Positions 43,321 through 53,073 of a DNA stretch of 64,000 nt are shown here, in pieces. This stretch comes from Bacillus sp. NTK071 (lineage in GTDB: Bacteria; Bacillota; Bacilli; Bacillales; Guptibacillaceae). A model generated the notes under the pieces. That model ran no database searches and had not been told where the DNA came from. It worked only from the letters and a program-made list of their open reading frames with translations. Where the stretch lies: contig NZ_JAFKOI010000001.1 of NCBI RefSeq assembly GCF_017303315.1, positions 682,001 to 746,000 on the forward strand. Reading direction: 5' to 3'. Positions within the stretch are counted from its first letter, which is position 1; each line of letters starts with the position of its first letter. The translations under genes and the position numbers were made by a program.

Positions 43321-44991
43321 TTATTTCACCCCTTCAGCTTTCTGCCTCTCATTATCTTGGAGTTTACGCCATAGTATTTTTCCACTGCTCGTCGTTGGGA
43401 ATTTATCCATAAATTCAACCATTCTTGGATATTTGTAGGCAGCCATTTGCTCTTTAGACCATTCAACGATTTCTTCTTGAGTGATTTTTCCTTTAGCCTC
43501 ATCATTTAAAATGACAAATGCCTTTACTGTCTCTCCCCTACGAGGATCCGGCACTCCCACAACGCATGCTTGTTGAACAGCAGGGTGCTTGTATAACATC
43601 GATTCGACTTCAGTTGGCCAAACCTTATATCCTGAAGCATTCACCATTCGCTTTACACGATCTATGATAAAAAAGTATCCTTCCTCATCATATCGAGCAA
43701 TGTCTCCCGTACGGAAAAAGGTTTTACCATCTATCTTAAGAAACGAATTACGGTTCTCATCCTCTCGATTATAATAACCGTCAAACACCTGTGGTCCGTT
43801 TACAATTATTTCGCCAATCTCCCCAGCTCCTAATTCTTTCATTGTTGTTGGTTCTATAATTCTTGCATCAACATCAAACGATGGAACGCCCAGACACTGT
43901 AGCTTTGGAAAATCAGGTGGATTAAAGTGCGTGTGAGAAATGGTTTCTGAAAGTCCATATCCTTCAATGAAATGCAAGCCTGTTAAATTGTATAGCTTCT
44001 CTCCCACAGCTGCAGGTAGCGGTGCCCCTCCACCTGCTAGAATTTTCAGAGAGGAAATAGAATAGTTCGGTAGATTAGGGTTTGACAGAAAATCAATCAA
44101 CATCGTGCTAATGTTTACCCAGTTTGCAATCTCATATTTCTCAATATATTTTGCGGCTAAATCGCGATCCCACCTTGTCATTATCACCATCGGAGCCCCA
44201 CTATATATCGGTGCATGCATACTATGAAGCATACCTGTAACGTGAAACAATGGTAATGTAACAAGATGCATACCGTCTGCCGTTATGTTCATCCATTGAC
44301 ACGCTCCCACAGCATTTGCTTGTAATGTGCGGTTAGGATGAATGCAACCTTTCGGAAGACCGGTTGTTCCAGAAGTGTAAGGCATAACAGCTATATCATT
44401 AATTGATCGATTGTAGTCTCCTGATATTAATTTATGATTCACTGCCTCTTCCCAAGTGTAATGATTTGGTTTATTTAACGGTTTGGTTTTAAGGGCTACC
44501 TCAGCAGGAATTTCACTTTCGTCACCTGCATAGTAGGAGTAAGCGGCCGTTAGGATGTTAGAAAGAGAAGTGGAAGACAACAACGGTTCTGCCCTGTCAT
44601 AAAGCTCCTGACCAACAACAGCCGTTTTGATCTCGCAATCTTTAATATAGAAGGAAAGTTCTTCGGATGTAAGCATAGGATTAATTGGAACGACTACAGC
44701 ATTCGCTCGCAAAATGGCATAATAAGCTATAACAAACTGAGGTGAATTCTGCATAAAGAGAAGAACATTCTCCCCTGGTGATACTTGAAGTTCTTTCTCG
44801 AGAAAGGCAGCTGTTTGATCCACCTCCTGCAACAATTTCTCATAAGATAAAGTCGCTCCGTAGTAGATAATCGCATCTTTCGAAGGATATCTTTTTGCAG
44901 AAACTGTTAAATTATCATAAATTGTTGTTTCTGGAATAGTTAGTGAATAAGGCACTCGTTTTGGCCAGAACTGAAAATGATTCGTTTCCAT
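43321..44991 (-). CDS. Acyl-CoA synthetase (AMP-forming)
   Basis: A 556-residue ANL-superfamily ligase that activates a carboxylic acid with ATP and CoA. I start at ATG 44991 after AAAGGGGATC; ATG 45009 is also possible. Motifs are PYTSGTTGLPKGCIH (P-loop), EGYGLSET, GEIIVNGPQVFDGYYNR, FFRTGDIARYDEEGYFFIIDR and the C-terminal catalytic Lys in TTSSGKILWRK. It sits directly after a Liv-type importer and before the PTE-family hydrolase, suggesting it handles the imported acid. It is distinct from the ligase at 57763. Confidence 0.88.
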   Translation of the reverse strand: METNHFQFWPKRVPYSLTIPETTIYDNLTVSAKRYPSKDAIIYYGATLSYEKLLQEVDQTAAFLEKELQVSPGENVLLFMQNSPQFVIAYYAILRANAVVVPINPMLTSEELSFYIKDCEIKTAVVGQELYDRAEPLLSSTSLSNILTAAYSYYAGDESEIPAEVALKTKPLNKPNHYTWEEAVNHKLISGDYNRSINDIAVMPYTSGTTGLPKGCIHPNRTLQANAVGACQWMNITADGMHLVTLPLFHVTGMLHSMHAPIYSGAPMVIMTRWDRDLAAKYIEKYEIANWVNISTMLIDFLSNPNLPNYSISSLKILAGGGAPLPAAVGEKLYNLTGLHFIEGYGLSETISHTHFNPPDFPKLQCLGVPSFDVDARIIEPTTMKELGAGEIGEIIVNGPQVFDGYYNREDENRNSFLKIDGKTFFRTGDIARYDEEGYFFIIDRVKRMVNASGYKVWPTEVESMLYKHPAVQQACVVGVPDPRRGETVKAFVILNDEAKGKITQEEIVEWSKEQMAAYKYPRMVEFMDKFPTTSSGKILWRKLQDNERQKAEGVK

Positions 44992-45014
44992 GTTTTGATC
45001 CCCTTTCATACACC

Positions 45015-46250
45015 TTAATAGTCTTTATCGAGCACTTTTCCATCTTCTACTACACCAATTGCTGGTTTCCAATCAAATGCTCCTCCGTTAACAACTCCAT
45101 TTATATGCCAAACGACGTTTTCATCTGGAAGTGTTTTAATCCCATCTTCTATGCTTGCCATGATTTTTGTGGGATCGTCCACACTTCCCGATTCTTTCAT
45201 AGCATTCACAAGTACATGCATAGCTTGATAGTTAAATGCACCTTCAGCAGTTGGTATACGATCAAATCGTTCCTTATATTTCTTTATAAACTCTTCTGCA
45301 CCTGACGCATCGCTTTCGATTATTGGAAGAGTACCAATTGCACCCTCTAGTTGTTCAAGCCCTCCTAATACTGGTTCCATCTCTTCAATTTTTGCTTGGT
45401 CCATTACCATAAATCCACCTTCAAACCCTAATTCTCTCGCTTGCTTGATAACGAGCGCTGTTGGTTGAGATGGTCCACCAACAAAGAGTACATCAGGATC
45501 ATTGCTTAACGCTTTTGTAACGATAGAGAAAAAGTCTGTATCTTTGCTAAAATCAATTGACCCTTCAAATACGACTTCCCCACCATTTTCTTCCCATACT
45601 GGCTTTAGTGCTTCAGTCCAATCCTTACCGTATTGAGATGCCGTTGGGAGAAGTGCAATCTTTTTGCCGAACCTTTCCATTTCATACTTTGTAAAAGGTT
45701 CTGGATAAGCACTATAAGCTGGTGGGATCCCGAGTGTTAATGAATTATTCTGTTCCATAATTTTCGGTTCACTCGTATACGCAGCAATTAGAAAGTTCTC
45801 CTTCTCATTAAATACCTGTGTAGCAAACACACCACCGCTATGCGGAACAAAAATAACTGGGGTATTGTTTTCTTGAACAAGTCTTCTTGCATTCGTACCC
45901 GTCTCGTTCGGTAAATATTGATCGTCTAGAGTTATGAGATTAATGTCATATGTTTTGCCATCCACTTCAAAGCCTTCTTCATTAATTTCATCAACGGCCA
46001 TTTCTAACCCACTAAGTGTGTTCTCTCCGTAATATGCTGCTGGACCGCTTAGAGGTCCACTAAAACCAATATTGACAGTATTTTCTGCAGAAGAACCAGC
46101 TTTCGCATCTTTGCTGGTATCTTTCGTTTCCTTAGAACCAGATGAGCTTTCTGAATTGCTATTGCTTACTGAGCTTGCAGCACAACCTGCCATGACCAAA
46201 ATCCCAACCAAAACCATTAGTAGTACAAAGAGCTTTTTACTAAATTTCAT
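45015..46250 (-). CDS. Branched-chain amino acid-type ABC substrate-binding lipoprotein
   Basis: A 411-residue lipoprotein: signal peptide with lipobox VMAGC (Cys about 23), a Ser/Lys-rich linker, then the two-lobed Peripla_BP_6 fold starting VNIGFSGPLSGPAAYYGENTLSGLEMAVDEINEEG. The binding-site segments PHSGGVFATQVFNEKENF and SQYGKDWTEALKPVWEENGGEV are visible. It captures the substrate for the LivHMGF-like importer encoded just upstream. Such proteins bind amino acids but also aliphatic or aromatic acids; given the surrounding genes, a carboxylic acid is likely. Confidence 0.87.
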   Translation of the reverse strand: MKFSKKLFVLLMVLVGILVMAGCAASSVSNSNSESSSGSKETKDTSKDAKAGSSAENTVNIGFSGPLSGPAAYYGENTLSGLEMAVDEINEEGFEVDGKTYDINLITLDDQYLPNETGTNARRLVQENNTPVIFVPHSGGVFATQVFNEKENFLIAAYTSEPKIMEQNNSLTLGIPPAYSAYPEPFTKYEMERFGKKIALLPTASQYGKDWTEALKPVWEENGGEVVFEGSIDFSKDTDFFSIVTKALSNDPDVLFVGGPSQPTALVIKQARELGFEGGFMVMDQAKIEEMEPVLGGLEQLEGAIGTLPIIESDASGAEEFIKKYKERFDRIPTAEGAFNYQAMHVLVNAMKESGSVDDPTKIMASIEDGIKTLPDENVVWHINGVVNGGAFDWKPAIGVVEDGKVLDKDY

Positions 46251-46280
46251 CATTTCTCCCCCTGTTCAAATAGACTCATA

Positions 46281-46988
46281 TTATGCACCAATATAGGCCT
46301 TGCGGATTTCATCATTAGATAACAGTTCTTCTTTACTTCCTTCTAGAACTATTTTGCCACTTTCGATGACATAGCCACGGTTAGAAATTTGAAGAGCAGC
46401 ATTTGCATTTTGCTCAGCTAAAAGTATGGTTGTTCCCTGCTCATTTATATCTTCAATAATGTTGAACATTTGCTCAACAATTAGTGGAGCTAGTCCAAGA
46501 GATGGTTCATCAAGAAGAAGTACTTTTGGATTCGCCATAAGAGCTCGACCTATCGCAAGCATTTGTTGCTGTCCCCCACTCAATGATCCTGCAGCTTCAT
46601 GGCGTTTATCATAAAGAATTGGAAAGAGAGAATACACCTTCTTTAAACGATTTTCCACTTCTTTACGCTGCTTGCGATGAACAAAACTGCCCATTTTCAA
46701 ATTTTCATAGACTGACATATGAGGAAAAAGCTTTCTTCCTTCAGGGCATTGCACAATTCCCTCTTTAACTAGTGAGTGTGGCGATTTACCTGTCAGTTTA
46801 CGATTCATGAATACAATCTCTCCAGAAGCAGGCTTCATTAGTCCACTTATCGTACGGAAAATCGTGCTTTTACCTGCTCCATTTGCTCCAAGTAATACGA
46901 CTGTCTCCCCTTCATTTACGTGAAGACGAATCTGGTGCAACACCTGAGATGCCCCATAGTTCACGTTAATATTGTTTAACTGGAGCAT
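46281..46988 (-). CDS. livF: ABC transporter ATPase LivF-type
   Basis: A 235-residue ATPase. Walker A is LLGANGAGKST, the signature is SLSGGQQQM, and Walker B is VLLLDEPSLGLAP, followed by LLAEQNANAAL (switch residue position as usual for LivF). It overlaps the end of livG by 23 nt, so the two are translationally coupled. It pairs with LivG to drive import. Confidence 0.9.
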   Translation of the reverse strand: MLQLNNINVNYGASQVLHQIRLHVNEGETVVLLGANGAGKSTIFRTISGLMKPASGEIVFMNRKLTGKSPHSLVKEGIVQCPEGRKLFPHMSVYENLKMGSFVHRKQRKEVENRLKKVYSLFPILYDKRHEAAGSLSGGQQQMLAIGRALMANPKVLLLDEPSLGLAPLIVEQMFNIIEDINEQGTTILLAEQNANAALQISNRGYVIESGKIVLEGSKEELLSNDEIRKAYIGA

Positions 46989-47745
46989 GAACTTCGCCTC
47001 CTAAATATGCTTGAATCACAGCTTCATTCTGACGTATTTCATCAGGGCGACCTTCCGCAATTTTCTTTCCATGATTCAAGACAACTATTTTATCTGCTAG
47101 ACTCATAATCATTGGCATTTTATGCTCGATCAGACAAACAGTAATACCGTGATCTGCCATTTTTCGCATCAAGTAAGCTAATCCATCTGTTTCATCTGGA
47201 TTGACACCGGCAGCTGGTTCATCGAGAAGGACCATTTCTGGATCCGTAGCCAATGCTAGAGCAAAGGCTAACCTCTTCTTCTCTTCCTGAGATATAAGAG
47301 ACACAGGGTGCTCCACAACGTTCATCAGCTCAACAAACTCGAGAGCTTGCAATGCTTTTTCATAAGATCGTTTCTCTTCCTCTTTTTCTCTTGCAGTTCT
47401 AAAAATTGCATCCCATATCCCTGATTTCGTGCGAAGTCTATGACCAATTAATACGTTATCGAGGACAGTAGATTGTTCAAATAAGTTTGTCGTTTGAAAT
47501 GTGCGGCCAATCCCAAGTCGAGCAATCTGTTGCGGTGGCATTTTTGTAATATCGTTATTCTTGAAATGCACTTTTCCTGACGTAATAGGATGAATTCCAC
47601 TGATCAGATTGAAAAAAGTAGATTTCCCAGCTCCATTCGGACCAATAATGGCTGTTATCGATCCTTTTTCGAATGAAACGCTTACATCTTCTACAGCAGC
47701 GAGACCACCAAATCGTTTTGTTATTCTCTCTGTTTCAAAGAACAT
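46966..47745 (-). CDS. livG: ABC transporter ATPase LivG-type
   Basis: A 259-residue ATPase with Walker A IIGPNGAGKST, Walker B MVLLDEPAAGVNP and CLIEHKMPMIM. The signature motif is altered: LISQEEKKRL replaces the usual LSxGQQRRL. The LivG-specific insert GRTFQTTNLFEQSTVLDNVLIG is present. The start ATG shares its A with the livM stop codon (TAATG). Despite the odd signature, LivF supplies an intact one. Confidence 0.88.
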   Translation of the reverse strand: MFFETERITKRFGGLAAVEDVSVSFEKGSITAIIGPNGAGKSTFFNLISGIHPITSGKVHFKNNDITKMPPQQIARLGIGRTFQTTNLFEQSTVLDNVLIGHRLRTKSGIWDAIFRTAREKEEEKRSYEKALQALEFVELMNVVEHPVSLISQEEKKRLAFALALATDPEMVLLDEPAAGVNPDETDGLAYLMRKMADHGITVCLIEHKMPMIMSLADKIVVLNHGKKIAEGRPDEIRQNEAVIQAYLGGEVHAPVKQY

Positions 47746-48752
47746 TAACCAGCCTCCCCTACATCACGTTTGACTTCATGTTCTTCTTTACGCAAATTCA
47801 ATTTCTGTTGCTTTCTTTTTTGAATGAAAGTATCTATACTTCCTGTTATACCGCGTGGGTAGTATAGAACCAAAAGGACAACTACTGGTCCGAAAATAAG
47901 CATACGGTATTCTTCGAGAAATTGAAGTGACTGAGTGAGCGAGATAACAATTAATGTGCCAACTAGAGGGCCAGCAAGTGTTCCTATCCCACCAACAAGA
48001 AGATACATAAGCATTTCAAATGTAACCGTAATGGCTGAAATTTGAGGTCCGATGAAACGAATAAATGATGCATACAATGCACCTGATAAACCAGCGAATA
48101 ATGCTGACAACGTAAAAGCAAGTAGCTGATTTTTCATTATAGATATACCAATTGTTTTTGCGAGTTCCTCACTATTCCGAATCGCAATAAATGTTCTTCC
48201 AAGTAAAGAATGAACGATGCGATAGCAAATAAAAATAGTAAGTGCGAGGAATGAAAGAGCGAGATAATATTGAGATGTTAACGTATCAAAGGTAATCGGC
48301 CCGATATTACCTGGCGCTGAAATGCCAATTAATCCTCTAACACCGCCTGTAAGGCTATCCCATTTGTCGATTAGAAGATAAATAATCACCCCAACACACA
48401 TTGTATAAATCGCAAAAAAGTGAGATTTTGTTCTTAATGCAATGACTCCAACCAGAGCACCAGCTAGAGCAGTAATAACCACTGCAAGGAATAAAGAAAG
48501 CCAATATGGTAATCCTGCTTTCGTTGTTAAAAGACCTACACCATAGGCTCCGATGGCAAAAAATCCTGCATGCGCCAAAGACAGATAACCCACATAGCCA
48601 GATATGATATTAAAACCATATACAGCAATTGACCAGATGAAGACGAGAGTTAGTAATTGCAAAAGATACATATTTTGAAAAACGAGTGGGAATAGAATGG
48701 CGATACCTGATAACACAATGATCATTGTTCGCTTTGAAAGAACGTTCGACAT
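47745..48752 (-). CDS. livM: ABC transporter permease LivM-type
   Basis: A 335-residue permease with about ten membrane helices. The LivM signature YVGYLSLAHAGFFAIGAYGVGLL is followed by ALVGVIALRTKSHFFAIYTM and the EAA-like RNSEELAKTIGISIMKNQLLAFTLSALFAGLSGALYA. A basic C-terminal tail of about 30 residues (QKRKQQKLNLRKEEHEVKRD) is cytoplasmic. The ATG overlaps the livH stop. Confidence 0.9.
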   Translation of the reverse strand: MSNVLSKRTMIIVLSGIAILFPLVFQNMYLLQLLTLVFIWSIAVYGFNIISGYVGYLSLAHAGFFAIGAYGVGLLTTKAGLPYWLSLFLAVVITALAGALVGVIALRTKSHFFAIYTMCVGVIIYLLIDKWDSLTGGVRGLIGISAPGNIGPITFDTLTSQYYLALSFLALTIFICYRIVHSLLGRTFIAIRNSEELAKTIGISIMKNQLLAFTLSALFAGLSGALYASFIRFIGPQISAITVTFEMLMYLLVGGIGTLAGPLVGTLIVISLTQSLQFLEEYRMLIFGPVVVLLVLYYPRGITGSIDTFIQKRKQQKLNLRKEEHEVKRDVGEAG

Positions 48753-49615
48753 TACTGAACCCCCTTCGTAAACAGCCCGGTCGGTTTCGCTGTCAGAATG
48801 ACGACGAGTAAAAGAAACGCGATGACATCTTTGTAATCAGATGATATGTACGTCGCTCCAATACTTTCAGTTAAACCGAGCATATACCCCCCAATGATTG
48901 CCCCAGGAATGCTTCCCATCCCTCCAATAATAATAATGACAAAGGCTTTCATGATAACCAGATTACCCATCGTAGGAAAAACTAGATTAATAGGAGATGC
49001 AAGAGAAGCTGCAGCTGCTGCAAGTCCACCAGCAATCGCAAATGTTAACCACGCTACCTGGTTTGCATTAATTCCAACGAGAAATGCTCCTTCACGATTT
49101 TGAGCCATTGCAATGATCGCAGCTCCAATCATCGTTTTCGTTAAGAAAAAGTGAAGTGCTAGCATTAACATAATTGCTGAGATAATAATTAAAAGTCGCT
49201 GTAAGGTAACTGTTAATCCAAACAAATTTACTACTGAGCTATAAGGTGTATCCATTCTGTAGTATTCAGTTCCCCACATAAACTGACCAAACGCTTCTAG
49301 AAATAGGAGGATTCCAATGGCAGCAACCATCATCCTCATGCCATCTGCACCTTCTAATTTCTTAAAAATAAGCTGCTGAGTAACGACACCAAGTAAAGCA
49401 ACCACTGCTACAGAAGCGATAATGGCTATCCAATAATTGAAGCCGAATCCTACCATCATCATTAATGTTACATAAGCACCAACCATATAGAATGCACCAT
49501 GTGCGAAATTAGGGACGTGAAGAATACCGAAAACGAGTGTTAAACCGAGTGCCACGAGAGTGTAAACGCTTCCAATTGTAAGTCCGTTAAAAATCTGCTG
49601 GAAAAGAAGCTCCAT
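48752..49615 (-). CDS. livH: ABC transporter permease LivH-type
   Basis: A 287-residue permease with eight membrane helices, starting after AAGGAGGAAAAAA. It begins IFNGLTIGSVYTLVALGLTLVFGILHVPNFAHGAFYMVGAYVT and has the EAA-like REGAFLVGINANQVAWLTFAIAGGLAAAAASLASP and the closing IIIGGMGSIPGAIIGG. Gene order livH-livM-livG-livF-binding protein is the usual one for HAAT importers. Confidence 0.9.
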   Translation of the reverse strand: MELLFQQIFNGLTIGSVYTLVALGLTLVFGILHVPNFAHGAFYMVGAYVTLMMMVGFGFNYWIAIIASVAVVALLGVVTQQLIFKKLEGADGMRMMVAAIGILLFLEAFGQFMWGTEYYRMDTPYSSVVNLFGLTVTLQRLLIIISAIMLMLALHFFLTKTMIGAAIIAMAQNREGAFLVGINANQVAWLTFAIAGGLAAAAASLASPINLVFPTMGNLVIMKAFVIIIIGGMGSIPGAIIGGYMLGLTESIGATYISSDYKDVIAFLLLVVILTAKPTGLFTKGVQ

Positions 49616-49697
49616 TTTTTTCCTCCTTCTTTTCAGTTAGGATCCAGACAAAGGGAACGGCGATTTGTGCTGAGGATTCAAGTTGTGAGGGTGTTTT

Positions 49698-49729
49698 ATC
49701 AGGATTGAAGTTTGATCTTCAATCCTGAT
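49698..49729. repeat. Perfect intercistronic hairpin before livH
   Basis: A 13-bp perfect stem ATCAGGATTGAAG / CTTCAATCCTGAT with a 6-nt loop, eight bases beyond the enoyl-CoA hydratase stop. Neither strand has a following T run, so it is not a standard terminator. It may be a processing or mRNA-stabilising element separating enzyme and importer expression. Confidence 0.6.
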
Positions 49730-49736
49730 TAGTAGA

Positions 49737-50531
49737 TTATTTGCCTTTGAATTGAGGAGCGCGCTTTTCTTTGAAAGCAGTAGCACCTTCTTTATGATCT
49801 TCTGTTGTTACCATCAATGCCTGAGTAATTCGTTCCTGCTCCAAAACTTCAGATAATGATGAGGTAAGAGAAGCATCAGCTATTTTCTTAATAAAACCAA
49901 ATGCTTTACCAGGACCTCTTGAAAGTTTGTCTGCGTAAGCAATCGCTTCGTCTTGTAATTCTGATAAAGGGTATGTTTGATTAACAATTCTTAATTCTTT
50001 TGCTTCTTTTGCAGTGATTGGTTGTGCTGAGAAGAATAATTCTTTTGCTTTGTAAGGACCGATTAGACGTGGCAAGAAAGAAAGTCCTCCACCATCAGAT
50101 ATTAGTCCTACTTGAGAGAAACTTAAGACAAAGCTACTATCTTCCGCTGCTAGAATAATATCACTTGCGAGCGCCAGATTAAAACCAGCTCCAGCAGCAA
50201 AGCCGTGTATAACTGAAATTATCGGCTTCTCAAGGTCTCTCATTGCAAGCACAAGTTCATTCAATTTCCCAATATGCTCATATACTTCAGTTGAAGTTGT
50301 GTCTCCCATCGTCTTTACATCTCCACCAGCACTGAAAGATCGACCAGCTCCAGAAAGCATCACTACACGAATATCATCGTTTTCTTTAGCATCCTGAATT
50401 GCCTTTGTAAGTCCTAAAATCATATCTGAACTAAATGCATTTAGTGCCTCAGGTCGATTTAGTGTAAGATGAAGCACAGTCCCTTGAATATTCACTTTTA
50501 GATGATCTGTTTTTACAGTTGTTTCCATCAT
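49737..50531 (-). CDS. Enoyl-CoA hydratase/isomerase family protein
   Basis: A 264-residue crotonase. The oxyanion-hole motifs are AGRSFSAGGDVKTM and HGFAAGAGFNLALASDIILA. The acidic pair expected of hydratases (Glu144/Glu164 in rat) is not both kept: the corresponding region reads SFSQVGLISDGGGLSFLPR, with Asp but no second Glu. This resembles PaaG/isomerase-type members, so isomerisation rather than plain hydration is possible. Starts at ATG 50531 after GAGGAGTGTTTA. Confidence 0.82.
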   Translation of the reverse strand: MMETTVKTDHLKVNIQGTVLHLTLNRPEALNAFSSDMILGLTKAIQDAKENDDIRVVMLSGAGRSFSAGGDVKTMGDTTSTEVYEHIGKLNELVLAMRDLEKPIISVIHGFAAGAGFNLALASDIILAAEDSSFVLSFSQVGLISDGGGLSFLPRLIGPYKAKELFFSAQPITAKEAKELRIVNQTYPLSELQDEAIAYADKLSRGPGKAFGFIKKIADASLTSSLSEVLEQERITQALMVTTEDHKEGATAFKEKRAPQFKGK

Positions 50532-50548
50532 TAAACACTCCTCTTTTT

Positions 50549-51319
50549 TTATACGATGAGCCAGCCACCGTCTACTAATAAATCAGATCCTGTCATGTAG
50601 CTTGCTTCAGTTGAGGCAGCAAATGCTATCACATTAGCTATCTCATCAGGCTGCCCAACCCGGTTTAAAGCTGTATTACGCTTAATCGAAGCTTCAAATC
50701 TTTCATTTTTCAGTCCTGATTCTGTTAGCGGTGTTTCCACAAAACCAGGGGATACGGAATTCACACGAATGTATGGTGATAGTTCCACTGCTAGTGCTCT
50801 TGTAAAATTAATAACCGCTGCCTTTGCAGCACTGTAATGAGGAATTTGAGCACCCGCTTTATGTCCTGATAATGAAGCGACGTTAACAATCGATAAATCT
50901 TCCAATGAATTGTTTTCTTTAGCTGTATCTAACATCAACTTTCCAAGTGCTTTAGATACAAGGAATACGCTTTTTAAATTTACCGACTGCGCATGATCCC
51001 AATTTTCCTCAGACATCTCAAGAATTGGTGACCCTTGTGAACCTCCAGCATTATTAATTAAAATATGAAGGGAGTCTGTTTTTTCTTTAACAAAAGAAGT
51101 AAGTAATTCAATGTCTTTTTGCTTTGTTACGTCAGCTACACATGTTAATACTGTTCCTTCTAAGTCTTTAAGCTCATTGGCTGTGCGTTTCAACTTCTCT
51201 TCTGTACGTCCAACAAGGATCACTGTCCCACCTTCAGAAGCGATACGTCTTGCAGTCATCGCTCCAATTCCGCTTCCGCCACCTGTCACAACAGCGGTTC
51301 GCCCTGTAAATCTCGCCAT
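50549..51319 (-). CDS. SDR family oxidoreductase
   Basis: A 256-residue classical short-chain dehydrogenase. The nucleotide loop is VTGGGSGIGAMTARRIA, NNAGG marks the core, and the catalytic Ser, Tyr and Lys lie in IVNVASLSG and PHYSAAKAAV. The C-terminus is YMTGSDLLVDGGW. Probably a 3-hydroxyacyl-CoA or related dehydrogenase of the same pathway. Flanked closely by acyl-CoA dehydrogenase (14 bp) and hydratase (17 bp) genes. Confidence 0.85.
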   Translation of the reverse strand: MARFTGRTAVVTGGGSGIGAMTARRIASEGGTVILVGRTEEKLKRTANELKDLEGTVLTCVADVTKQKDIELLTSFVKEKTDSLHILINNAGGSQGSPILEMSEENWDHAQSVNLKSVFLVSKALGKLMLDTAKENNSLEDLSIVNVASLSGHKAGAQIPHYSAAKAAVINFTRALAVELSPYIRVNSVSPGFVETPLTESGLKNERFEASIKRNTALNRVGQPDEIANVIAFAASTEASYMTGSDLLVDGGWLIV

Positions 51320-51333
51320 TCTAACACCACTTT

Positions 51334-53073
51334 CTAGACGTCATACTTTAGTTTCTTATAGATTGATTGTGCTATTTCTCGATTTCGTTCGAGCGAGCTT
51401 CCGAAATCGTAAGCAGAAAGCTCGTTAAAAACGAGTTGGATAGCTTGTTGCTTCTTCTCTTTAGGTAGAATACTCATTAGCAGCATTCGAGCTGTAGATT
51501 CAACATCTTGAAGAGTTTCCTCTAAAAAGGTTCTTGCTAGCTTAATTTTCATTTCATCCTGATCTTTCAAAGCTCGAAGAACTGCAGATTCTGCTGCATA
51601 TAACGCGATGGCTATATTCGAAAGCCTCATTAGAGATTCCTGGTTATCCATTAAATCCTCACCATGTTTCTCAAAAGCAGTCCCTACGCAAAAGAGAAAC
51701 ACGTTTCGTATACTTTGGATAGCCGATTCCTCATTTGTCGGATCGATTACCTTTTCTGTTAGCTTTCGTCTTGCTTTTTCAACTAGTTCTTCAAGGAAAA
51801 TATCTCCCTTAGTTGCTTTCTTAAAGAGCGTTCCAACAATTAACATTCGATTTACTTCATTCGTACCTTCAAAAATACGATTGATTCTTGAATCGCGATA
51901 CATCTGTTCAATCGGATATTCCCTTATGAAACCAGCCCCACCATGTAACTGAAGAGATTCATCCACAACTTGATCTAGTGTTTCAGAACCAAATACTTTA
52001 CAAATCGCGCATTCTACAGCGAATTCCATCATTTGTTTGCCTACGATTTTGTGATCGGTCTCGTTATACAGTCCATTCATGGCCTCTTCCAGTAAGAACG
52101 CCGTTCTGTACTGAAGCGATTCAGAAGCATAAATTCTTGTCATCATGCGAGCTACTTTTTCTTGCGTAGCAGTAAATTCAGCAATGGTACGACCAAACTG
52201 TTTGCGTTCGTTCGTATGCTGAAGTGCTAATTTTAATCCATGCTTTGCTCCCCCAGTACAAGCCGAACCAAGATTAAATCGTCCTAAATTTAACACATTC
52301 AGTGCAATAACATGGCCCTTTCCAACAGCACCGAGAAGATTTTCAATAGGAACCTGACAATCTTCTAAAATTACTGATCTAGTCGATGAACCTTTAATCC
52401 CCATCTTTTTTTCTTCAGGTCCTAGTGAAAGACCAGGAAAATTTCGCTCTACAATAAATGCAGAAAACTGTTTTCCATTAATTTTGGCATATACAATGAA
52501 GGTATCTGAGAACACAGCATTGGTTATATATAATTTCGTTCCATTTAGAAGATAGTGAGTTCCTTCTTCATTAAGCACCGCTGTTGTTTGTGACGCTAAC
52601 GCATCCGACCCAGCACTAGGTTCTGTTAAACAATAAGCTCCAAGATACTCCCCTGAAGCAAGTTTTGGCAGATACTTCTTCTTCTGCTCGTGGGTACCAA
52701 AATGCGTAATCGGTAGGGTAGCGATACAGGTATGGTTGGATTGCGCGACACCATAACCACTCGTCCTCCCAACAACCTCCCCTACTACGCATTTAGAAAT
52801 CTTATCTAGCCCAATTCCACCATATTTCTCTGGAATACTATGTCCAAGTAATCCAAGTTGACCTGCTTTCTTAAGTAAAGTAACAACTTGATCAAAGTCC
52901 TGATGTTCGATCGCTTCTCTAAAAGGATCCACGTCTTTCTCAACGAATTGTTGAGCTGTTTTTGCAATCATCCGATGTTCATCTGTAAACTCTTCAGGAG
53001 TAAAAATATCATCTGGAGTGGAACGTCGATAAAGAAAATCAGATCCCGTTCTACTAGACTTGATTTGTGTCAT
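51334..53073 (-). CDS. Acyl-CoA dehydrogenase (FadE/YusJ type)
   Basis: A 579-residue flavoenzyme. Beyond the usual 380-residue core it carries a C-terminal helical extension (about 400-579), as in B. subtilis FadE and VLCAD-like enzymes for long chains. Core motifs are YCLTEPSAGSDALA, TRSVILEDCQVPIENLLG, TNERKQFGRTIAEF and the catalytic Glu region SLQLHGGAGFIREYPIEQMYRDSRINRIFEGTNEVNR (Glu in FEGTNE). The ATG lies inside the end of the ComB-like gene (20-nt overlap), after GGAGG. Confidence 0.9.
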   Translation of the reverse strand: MTQIKSSRTGSDFLYRRSTPDDIFTPEEFTDEHRMIAKTAQQFVEKDVDPFREAIEHQDFDQVVTLLKKAGQLGLLGHSIPEKYGGIGLDKISKCVVGEVVGRTSGYGVAQSNHTCIATLPITHFGTHEQKKKYLPKLASGEYLGAYCLTEPSAGSDALASQTTAVLNEEGTHYLLNGTKLYITNAVFSDTFIVYAKINGKQFSAFIVERNFPGLSLGPEEKKMGIKGSSTRSVILEDCQVPIENLLGAVGKGHVIALNVLNLGRFNLGSACTGGAKHGLKLALQHTNERKQFGRTIAEFTATQEKVARMMTRIYASESLQYRTAFLLEEAMNGLYNETDHKIVGKQMMEFAVECAICKVFGSETLDQVVDESLQLHGGAGFIREYPIEQMYRDSRINRIFEGTNEVNRMLIVGTLFKKATKGDIFLEELVEKARRKLTEKVIDPTNEESAIQSIRNVFLFCVGTAFEKHGEDLMDNQESLMRLSNIAIALYAAESAVLRALKDQDEMKIKLARTFLEETLQDVESTARMLLMSILPKEKKQQAIQLVFNELSAYDFGSSLERNREIAQSIYKKLKYDV

